Source: an uncultured Oscillibacter sp. (GTDB lineage Bacteria > Bacillota > Clostridia > Oscillospirales > Oscillospiraceae). Taken from it: DNA of 36,263 nt. Location: the NCBI RefSeq assembly GCF_910587525.1, contig NZ_CAJULS010000009.1:1-36263 (forward strand), given 5' to 3'. Made by a program: the position numbers and the translations under genes. The notes below the pieces were generated by a model. The model made no database searches and was not told the DNA's origin. It saw nothing but the letters and a program-made list of their open reading frames with translations. Within the stretch, counting starts at the first letter, position 1, and each line of letters starts with the position of its first letter. Shown piece by piece: positions 30,822 to 36,263 of the stretch.

Positions 30822-31621
30822 GACGGCGAAACAGTTATCTCACCGCCGGACTGATTCTGGCAGGACTGACGGCGGCGCTGATTCTTCTGAGCTTTTTCTG
30901 GACACCCTGCGACCCCAACGCCATGAGTGCGGACCGCTCCGGCCCCAGCCTGGCCCATCTCATGGGCACGGACAACTTCGGCCGGGACATCCTCAGCCGG
31001 GTGATGAAGGGCGCCGGAGCCACCGCCTCCATCGCCCTGGCCACCGTGGCCATCGGCGCCGTGTGCGGCACGGCCATCGGGGCGCTCACCGGGTACTTCG
31101 GCGGCATTTTGGACGAGGTCTTGATGCGGGTTAACGACGCCCTGACCGCCTTTCCCAGCGTACTTTTGGCCCTGGTAGTCATCAGCGTCCTGGGGCCCGG
31201 GAAAAAGATCAACGTCATTCTGGCTCTGGGACTGGTGTTCATCCCCAGCTTCGCCCGGCTGACCCGGACGGCCTTCGCCGCTTTCCGGGACGCAAACTAT
31301 GTGAAGTGCGCCCGCCTTATGGGCGCGGGCAGCGGGCGGATTCTGCTGGTACACATTCTGCCCAACGTCATGCACGTGCTGCTGCCGGCTCTGACCATCG
31401 GTTTCAACAACGCCGTGCTGGCGGAGGCCTCTATGAGCTACCTGGGCATCGGCGTCACGCCGCCGGACGCCTCTCTTGGCTATATGCTGTCGGAGGCCCA
31501 GGGGATGTTCGGCATCGCCCCCTGGTACGCCGTCGGCACGGGTCTGGTCATCATTCTGATGGTATTCAGCCTTGGGCTCATCGGCGAGGGCCTGCAGCGC
31601 CGGAACGGGGAGGCGGACTGA
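30818..31621 (+). CDS. Peptide/nickel-type ABC transporter permease, DppC/NikC family
   Basis: The 267-aa membrane protein pairs with the preceding permease. It shows LAHLMGTDNFGRDILSRVMKGA near 45-66, the coupling motif IPSFARLTRTAFAAFRDANYVKCARLMGAGSGRILLVHILPNVMHVLLPALTIG near 143-196, then VLAEASMSYLGIGVTPPDASLGYMLSEAQG. These are diagnostic for DppC/OppC/NikC. The start overlaps the previous gene by 4 bp, the stop shares one base with the next start codon (TGATG). Confidence 0.93.
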   Translation: MRRRNSYLTAGLILAGLTAALILLSFFWTPCDPNAMSADRSGPSLAHLMGTDNFGRDILSRVMKGAGATASIALATVAIGAVCGTAIGALTGYFGGILDEVLMRVNDALTAFPSVLLALVVISVLGPGKKINVILALGLVFIPSFARLTRTAFAAFRDANYVKCARLMGAGSGRILLVHILPNVMHVLLPALTIGFNNAVLAEASMSYLGIGVTPPDASLGYMLSEAQGMFGIAPWYAVGTGLVIILMVFSLGLIGEGLQRRNGEAD

Positions 31622-32412
31622 TGCTGGAAATCAAAGACCTGCATGTTAAATTTCACAACCGGGACCGGGAGGCCGTGGCAGGCGTATCCCTCTCTATCCG
31701 GGACGGCGAGATTGTGGGACTGGTGGGGGAGTCCGGCTCCGGCAAGTCCGTCACCGCCATGAGCGTGGCGGGGCTGCTGCCCCGAAGCCGGTGCAATTAC
31801 TCCGGCGGGATTCTGCTGGACGGCCGGGAGCTGCTCCACATCCCCCGCCCGGAGCTGCGGAAGATTCAGGGCCGGGAGATCGGCGTGGTATTTCAGGAGC
31901 CCATGAGCGCCATGGACCCCCTGATGAAGATCGGCCCCCAGGTGGAGGAGGTCCTCTCCATCCACGAAAACCTCCCCAAGCAGGAGCGAAAGCGCCTGGC
32001 CCTGGAGGCCCTGGCGGCGGTGGAGCTGCCCCAGCCGGAGGAGGTCTACGAGAAGTACCCCCACCAGCTCTCCGGCGGAATGCTCCAGCGGGCCATGATC
32101 GCCGCAGCCATCGTCATCCGGCCAAAGCTGCTGCTGCTGGACGAGCCCACCACCGCCCTGGACGTAACCATCCAGGCCCAGATCCTGGAGCTTTTGAAAA
32201 AGCTGAACAGGGAAAGCGGCATCTCCATGCTGTTCATCTCCCACAACCTGAACGTGGTGCGCAAACTCTGCGGCCGGGTGGCAGTGATGCAGCGGGGCAC
32301 TCTGGTTGAGGAGGGGGAGACGGACACGGTATTCCACCACCCCCGGCACCCCTACACCCAGCGGCTCATTGCCGCCATCCCCACCCGGGAGAGAAGGGAG
32401 GCATCCCCATGA
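31621..32412 (+). CDS. Peptide/nickel-type ABC transporter ATP-binding protein, DppD/NikD family
   Basis: The 263-aa ATPase has Walker A GESGSGKSVT near residues 37-46, the Q-loop VVFQEPMSAMDPL, signature HQLSGGMLQRAMIAAAI, Walker B LLLLDEPTTALDVTIQAQIL and switch histidine SMLFISHNLNVV. It ends at PRHPYTQRLIAAIPT. It is shorter than DppD/OppD (about 330 aa) and lacks their cysteine-containing C-terminal extension, resembling NikD-sized proteins. The ATG at 31621 shares a base with the upstream stop. The last four bases overlap the second ATPase. Confidence 0.92.
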   Translation: MLEIKDLHVKFHNRDREAVAGVSLSIRDGEIVGLVGESGSGKSVTAMSVAGLLPRSRCNYSGGILLDGRELLHIPRPELRKIQGREIGVVFQEPMSAMDPLMKIGPQVEEVLSIHENLPKQERKRLALEALAAVELPQPEEVYEKYPHQLSGGMLQRAMIAAAIVIRPKLLLLDEPTTALDVTIQAQILELLKKLNRESGISMLFISHNLNVVRKLCGRVAVMQRGTLVEEGETDTVFHHPRHPYTQRLIAAIPTRERREASP

Positions 32413-33143
32413 GCGAGGAAATCGTTCTGTCCCTCCAGCACGTCACCAGCGGTTACCGGGAGTGCGGTCCCCTGCGGCGGGGAACATACCAGGAGGTGCT
32501 CCGCGACGTGACCTTTGACGTGCGCCATGGCGAGATCCTGGGCCTTGTGGGCGAGTCCGGCACAGGAAAATCCACTCTGGCCCGGACCATTCTGGGGATG
32601 GTCAAGCCAGACCAGGGCAAGGTGGTCCACTACACCAAGCGGCCCCAGATGATCTTTCAGGACCCGTACAGCTCCCTGAATCCCGCCTATCCCGTGTCCT
32701 GGATTCTGGAAGAGCCCCTGCGCATTTTCGGCAAGTACGGTCCCGAGGAGCGGAAGAGACGGGTGCGGGAGATGCTGGAGCGGGTGGAACTGCCGGAGGA
32801 GTGTCTGACGGCAAAGCCAGGGGAGCTCTCCGGCGGGCAGCGGCAGCGGGTATCCATTGCCGCCGCCTTGATCCAACGGCCCCGGTTCCTCATCGCCGAC
32901 GAGCCGGTTTCCGCTCTGGACGTGACCATTCAGGCCCAGATTCTGGGGCTGCTGAAGAATCTGCGGGACGAATTGGATCTGAGCTACCTGTTTATCTCCC
33001 ATGATTTGAACGTGGTCTATCAGCTCTGTGACCGGGTGCTGGTGATGAAGCAGGGCCGGATTGTGGAACAGGGGAGTGTGGCGGAGATTTTCGACCATCC
33101 CCGGGAGGCCTACACACGGCAGCTCCTGGCCGCCGCAGAATAA
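32409..33143 (+). CDS. Peptide/nickel-type ABC transporter ATP-binding protein, DppF/NikE family
   Basis: The 244-aa ATPase has Walker A GESGTGKSTLA near residues 49-59, the Q-loop MIFQDPYSSLNPAYPVSWILEEPLRI, signature GELSGGQRQRVSIAAALI, Walker B FLIADEPVSALDVTIQAQILGLL and LSYLFISHDLNVV. It is the partner of the preceding ATPase and is also short, ending shortly after PREAYTRQLLAAAE. The loop after Walker A (MVKPDQGKVVHYTKRPQMIF) is shorter than in DppF, so the D-loop strand is compact. Short size in both ATPases favours a Nik/Cnt-like or small-peptide system over classical Opp. Confidence 0.92.
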   Translation: MSEEIVLSLQHVTSGYRECGPLRRGTYQEVLRDVTFDVRHGEILGLVGESGTGKSTLARTILGMVKPDQGKVVHYTKRPQMIFQDPYSSLNPAYPVSWILEEPLRIFGKYGPEERKRRVREMLERVELPEECLTAKPGELSGGQRQRVSIAAALIQRPRFLIADEPVSALDVTIQAQILGLLKNLRDELDLSYLFISHDLNVVYQLCDRVLVMKQGRIVEQGSVAEIFDHPREAYTRQLLAAAE

Positions 33144-33170
33144 TTTTTTTCCTGAAAAAAGCCAGTAATT

Positions 33171-34271
33171 ATGAAGAATATCAAGAAATTTTTCCTCCAA
33201 TACAGAAAACTCCATATCTGGCTGTTCTCCGTCCTGGGCGTCCTGCTGGCTCTCCGGCTGTGCCGGGGGAACCGGGCCTGGATGAACGCCCTGGCGGAGC
33301 ACGTCACCATCCCCCTGCGGCGGGAGCTGGGAGAGCTGTGCTACCGGGTGGACTTCTCCGTCATGGAGGTGATCTATGTCCTGGCCGTCCTGCTGGGTCT
33401 GGGCTACCTGGCCTGGAGCATCATGGCCGTTCTCCGGGCCAGGGGACGGCGGGGGCAGCGGGCTTACGGCGCGGTCCTCGGCGCCGTCTGCGCCTTTGTA
33501 ACTGTCTACACCCTGTTCTTCTTTCTCTGGGGTCTCAGCTTCTGGACAGACAGCTTTCAGGACAAATCCGGCATCTATGCACAGCCCGTTGCTCCGGAGG
33601 ACCTCAAATCCGTGACGGCGTACTTCGCGGAACAGACGGCTCTCTCGGCGGAGGCCGTTCCCCGGGATGAAAACGGCATATTCGCCGTGTCCTGGCAGGA
33701 GATCCTGGCGGACAGCCCGTATGTCTATGACGCGTTAGAGGAGGAGTTCCCCTTCCTGGCCTTCGAGGACAAGGGGGTGAAGCCCATGTTCTTCTCCCGC
33801 CTCATGAGCCGGATGGACTTTACCGGCTTCTACTGCGCCTACACCGGGGAGTCCAATGTGAACATCGACAGTCCCGCCTGCCTCCTGCCCTCCACGGCGG
33901 CCCACGAGCTGGCCCATCAGCGGGGCATCGCCTCGGAGCAGGAGTGCAACTTCCTGGCAGTGCTGGCCTCCACCACCAGCGGATACCCCGCGTATACCTA
34001 CTCCGGCTGGCTGATGGGGTATATCTACCTGGGCAACGCCCTGTACTCCCTGGACCCGGACGCCTACCGGGCCATCCGGGAGACCCTGCCGGAGACGGTC
34101 CGGGCGGACCTCCAGTACAACAACGCCTACTGGGCCCAGTTCCGGGACTCCGCCGTCAAACAGGTCTCCACCAGGGTCTACGACAGTATGCTCAAGGCCT
34201 ATGGCGATGAGCGGGGCATCCAGTCCTACGGCACCGTGGTGGATCTGCTGGTGGCTTACTATAAACGGTGA
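33171..34271 (+). CDS. DUF3810-type membrane protein with HExxH zinc motif
   Basis: The 366-aa protein has three N-terminal membrane helices (about 12-30, 64-84 and 97-120) and a large extracytoplasmic domain. This contains HELAHQRG at 245-252 with a further glutamate at 258 (EQECNF), a metallopeptidase-like zinc signature, then STTSGYPAYTYSGWLMGYIYLGNALYSLD. The layout matches, from memory, the DUF3810 family. A membrane zinc protease is likely but the substrate is unknown. It starts 27 bases after the ABC operon with no terminator between, so it may be cotranscribed. The ribosome site before the ATG is poor (GCCAGTAATT), so expression may be low or coupled. Confidence 0.82.
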   Translation: MKNIKKFFLQYRKLHIWLFSVLGVLLALRLCRGNRAWMNALAEHVTIPLRRELGELCYRVDFSVMEVIYVLAVLLGLGYLAWSIMAVLRARGRRGQRAYGAVLGAVCAFVTVYTLFFFLWGLSFWTDSFQDKSGIYAQPVAPEDLKSVTAYFAEQTALSAEAVPRDENGIFAVSWQEILADSPYVYDALEEEFPFLAFEDKGVKPMFFSRLMSRMDFTGFYCAYTGESNVNIDSPACLLPSTAAHELAHQRGIASEQECNFLAVLASTTSGYPAYTYSGWLMGYIYLGNALYSLDPDAYRAIRETLPETVRADLQYNNAYWAQFRDSAVKQVSTRVYDSMLKAYGDERGIQSYGTVVDLLVAYYKR

Positions 34272-34314
34272 AATTCCCCGTAGCGGACGCCTGTCCGCTA
34301 CGGGGAATTCTTTT
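34272..34314 (+). terminator. Terminator after the DUF3810-type gene
   Basis: A 17-bp perfect stem (34272-34288 with 34293-34309), loop GCCT, followed by CTTTT. It separates the gene from the convergent spoIIQ-like gene. Confidence 0.9.
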
Positions 34315-34331
34315 ACAGGGCAGCAGGCCTG

Positions 34332-35051
34332 TCACCGTTTGAGGTACTCGCTGGGGTCCACCGGCTCCCCGTCCTTGGTGACGGAGAAATGCAGGTGGGG
34401 GCCCTGGGCGGACTCCGCCGCCGCGGTGCGGCCCACCGCGCCGATGATCTGCCCGGCGGAGACCGTCTCCCCCGCCTCCACGTTGGGGCGGGCCTGGAGA
34501 TTGGAATACGTGGTCTGATAGCCGCCGTCGTGGCTGATAACCACCGTGGTGCCCATCAGCGGGTCGTCGGTCACCGAGGATACGGTGCCGGAGCTGGCCG
34601 ACAGCACCGTGGTGCCCTGGACGGCGGAGATGTCAATGCCGTCATGGGTGCGCCAGTCCGCCAACGTCTCATTGTACACCAGCTGGTCCACAGAGAAGAC
34701 CGTGACCACCTCTCCATTCAGCGGCGATACGATCAGCCTGGGGGCCTCCACCACCACCGGGGTGTCGTCCACCGGGAGCTCCGGCATGGGAGGCGGGGCC
34801 TCCTGTTCCGGCGTCTCCGCCGCCTCATCTTCTGCCGGCGCGATGGTCTCCACCAGGGCGGGGAGCTCCGGTGCGGCGGGCTCCACGGCGGACGGGGCGA
34901 TCAGGTCCGTCCTCTGAGGCACGCTCTCCTCCGCAGGCTTGTCCCGCCCCGCAAACAGGGCAAAGCTGCCCCCCACGCCCACAGCCAGGACGCACAGGGC
35001 CAAAACCGCGTAGAATCCGGCGCTGCCAAAAATCGACTTCAATCTGTCCAT
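34332..35051 (-). CDS. spoIIQ: M23/LytM peptidase, SpoIIQ-like
   Basis: The 239-aa protein has one N-terminal membrane helix (about 12-34), a long Pro/Glu/Ala-rich linker (about 40-105) and a C-terminal LytM domain. The zinc ligands of active M23 peptidases are all there: H136 and D140 in THDGIDIS, and H221 in GPHLHFSV, with H219 beside it. The size, single anchor and short LytM end (PVDPSEYLKR) fit SpoIIQ, which in spore formers joins SpoIIIAH across the intermembrane space of the engulfing forespore. The first histidine is lost in Bacillus subtilis SpoIIQ but kept in Clostridioides difficile. GGGAGG lies 8 bases before the start. A general cell-wall LytM endopeptidase is the alternative. 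Confidence 0.8.
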   Translation of the reverse strand: MDRLKSIFGSAGFYAVLALCVLAVGVGGSFALFAGRDKPAEESVPQRTDLIAPSAVEPAAPELPALVETIAPAEDEAAETPEQEAPPPMPELPVDDTPVVVEAPRLIVSPLNGEVVTVFSVDQLVYNETLADWRTHDGIDISAVQGTTVLSASSGTVSSVTDDPLMGTTVVISHDGGYQTTYSNLQARPNVEAGETVSAGQIIGAVGRTAAAESAQGPHLHFSVTKDGEPVDPSEYLKR

Positions 35052-35172
35052 TGTTTGTCCCTCCCTTATAAGGTATGAAGAGAGTATGGACAGGTTTTCC
35101 AGAAGTTATACAGTTTCTTCTGACGCAATTCGTGGAGGAAAACCGCCGCTGCGGCGTTCCCTCATATTTGTA
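35052..35172. other. Divergent spacer between the spoIIQ-like gene and guaA
   Basis: No gene. I found no convincing sigma-F or sigma-A promoter for the minus-strand gene. A small dyad, CAGAAG/CTTCTG, lies around 35099-35120. Confidence 0.4.
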
Positions 35173-35201
35173 TTGATTTTCCCGCTGAATCATGGTATAA
35201 A
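35173..35201 (+). promoter_or_regulatory. Promoter for guaA
   Basis: TTGATT (35173-35178), 17 bases, TATAAA (35196-35201) with an extended TGG. The start would be near 35208, giving a leader of about 35 bases, too short for a purine riboswitch. Confidence 0.7.
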
Positions 35202-35242
35202 AAATTCGAGAAAACCCGAAATTTACAGATGGAGGATGGAAT

Positions 35243-36223
35243 ATGGAAAACAATGTGCGTCCCGCCGACATGCGGCGGATCAACACGCCGGAGCTGGCGG
35301 AGGCCTTTATCGCGGACCAGCTGGAAAAGATCCGGGCCCAAGTGGGGGATAAGAAAGTCCTGCTGGCCCTCAGCGGTGGCGTGGACTCCTCGGTGGTGGC
35401 CGCCCTGTTGATCAAGGCCATTGGCAAACAGCTGGTGTGCGTCCACGTGAACCACGGCCTCATGCGCAAAGGCGAGAGTGAGCAGGTCATCGAGGTGTTC
35501 AAAAACCAGCTGAACGCCAACCTGATCTATGTGGACGCCACGGACCGCTTCCTGGACCTGCTGTCCGGAGTGGACGAGCCGGAGCGCAAGCGGAAGATCA
35601 TCGGCGGTGAGTTCATCAAGGTCTTTGACGAGGAGGCCCGCAAGCTGGAGGGTATCACCTTCCTGGCTCAGGGGACCATCTACCCCGATATCCTGGAGAG
35701 CGACGGCGTGAAGGCCCACCACAACGTAGGCGGCCTGCCGGAGGAGATGCAGTTCGAGCTGGTGGAGCCGGTAAAGCTCCTCTTCAAGGACGAGGTGCGT
35801 GTGGTGGGAAAGGCCCTGGGCCTGCCGGTGTCCATGGTGGAGCGCCAGCCCTTCCCCGGCCCGGGCCTGGGGGTGCGGTGCCTGGGGGCCATCACCCGGG
35901 ACCGTCTGGCGGCCCTGCGGGAGTCCGACGCCATCCTGCGGGAGGAGTTCGCCAGGGCGGGCCTTGCGGATCAAGTCTGGCAGTTCTTCACCGTGGTGCC
36001 GGATTTCCGCTCCACCGGCGTACGGGACGGCAGGCGGGCCTTTGACTGGCCGGTGATCATCCGGGCCGTCAACACCGTGGATGCCATGACCGCCACGGTG
36101 CCCCAACTGCCCTGGACGGTGCTGGAAACCGTCACCAGCCGCGTCCTGGCAGAGGTGCCGGGGGTGTGCCGGGTGCTGTATGACCTGACGCCGAAGCCCA
36201 TTGGGACCATCGAGTGGGAATAG
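35243..36223 (+). CDS. guaA: GMP synthase ATP-pyrophosphatase subunit, stand-alone
   Basis: The 326-aa protein contains the synthetase half of GMP synthase, which adenylates XMP and aminates it to GMP. The PP-loop LSGGVDSSVVAALL lies near residues 43-56. HVNHGLMRKGESEQV, LAQGTIYPDILESDGVKAHHNVGGLPEEMQFELVEPVKLLFKDEVR, RQPFPGPGLGVRCLGAI and the dimerisation/XMP end (RRAFDWPVIIRAVNTVDAMTA, LTPKPIGTIEWE) are all canonical. The N-terminal glutamine amidotransferase domain of the usual 510-530-aa GuaA is absent: the start has GGAGG 7 bases upstream and a promoter just before, and the flanking DNA is not amidotransferase. Ammonia must come from free NH4+ or a separate amidotransferase subunit, as with archaeal GuaAb. 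Confidence 0.92.
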   Translation: MENNVRPADMRRINTPELAEAFIADQLEKIRAQVGDKKVLLALSGGVDSSVVAALLIKAIGKQLVCVHVNHGLMRKGESEQVIEVFKNQLNANLIYVDATDRFLDLLSGVDEPERKRKIIGGEFIKVFDEEARKLEGITFLAQGTIYPDILESDGVKAHHNVGGLPEEMQFELVEPVKLLFKDEVRVVGKALGLPVSMVERQPFPGPGLGVRCLGAITRDRLAALRESDAILREEFARAGLADQVWQFFTVVPDFRSTGVRDGRRAFDWPVIIRAVNTVDAMTATVPQLPWTVLETVTSRVLAEVPGVCRVLYDLTPKPIGTIEWE

Positions 36224-36236
36224 GAGACAATCAGCC

Positions 36237-36263
36237 CCCGGCCCTTGATTTTCAAGGGCCGGG
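36237..36263 (+). terminator. Terminator after guaA (at window end)
   Basis: A 12-bp perfect stem (36237-36248 with 36252-36263), loop TTT. The window ends at the last stem base, so the T-tract cannot be seen. Confidence 0.7.

Noticed and set aside
35202..35242. Purine riboswitch before guaA
   Set aside because: The predicted leader is only about 35 nt and shows no purine aptamer core.

Overview
The window is a 36 kb stretch of a G+C-rich Bacillota chromosome. Strong AGGAGG-type ribosome binding sites, a SpoIIQ-like sporulation peptidase, an S-layer-homology protein, a GdpP-type c-di-AMP phosphodiesterase and a propionate-CoA-transferase/crotonase pair point to a spore-forming gut anaerobe of the Oscillospiraceae (Flavonifractor/Oscillibacter/Intestinimonas-like). 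This placement is inferred from gene content, not from a marker-gene search. Almost all of the window is ordinary chromosome. I see no rRNA, tRNA, CRISPR array, prophage or transposase gene.

Left part (1-4.6 kb). On the minus strand lie a crotonase (crt) and, after it, a CoA-transferase cut by the window edge. Their spacer is almost filled by a 164-bp nested inverted-repeat element. Divergent from them are a PAS-AAA+-Fis activator of sigma-54 RNA polymerase and rpoN itself, overlapping by 4 bp. The 426-bp divergent region holds three copies of an 18-bp dyad (CTATTCA-N4-TGAATAG type), a near-consensus sigma-A promoter and a weak sigma-54-like site in front of crt. Activator, sigma factor and candidate binding sites therefore sit beside a short-chain acyl-CoA operon.

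4.6-8.1 kb. A convergent SLH/GH18-like surface protein is followed by an A+T-rich orphan gene and a LacI-type regulator with its own good promoter.

8.2-16.5 kb. This is a housekeeping run on the plus strand: gdpP, a small membrane protein, rplI, dnaB, tilS, hpt, a small Cys-rich protein and ftsH, with many overlaps. It ends at a clear terminator.

16.5-21.9 kb. A complete branched-chain amino-acid-type ABC importer (livJHMGF) has its own promoter, a perfect 18-bp palindrome in the leader, a hairpin after livJ and a terminator.

21.9-26.4 kb. On the minus strand are a lipid kinase, a Nudix hydrolase, a glycogen-debranching-type GH13 enzyme and a coiled-coil protein of unknown function. The kinase and the divergent AI-2E-family transporter appear to share one palindromic -35 box (TTGCAA), with a -10 box at 17 bp on either side.

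26.6-36.3 kb. The AI-2E-family transporter is followed by a five-gene peptide/nickel-type ABC importer behind a hairpin-rich leader, then a DUF3810-type membrane metallopeptidase-like gene, a SpoIIQ-like LytM peptidase (minus strand) and a GMP synthase that has only the ATP-pyrophosphatase half.

The best leads for something new are the sigma-54/operator locus, the nested repeat element, the shared -35 divergent promoter and the unclassified leader before the ABC importer.
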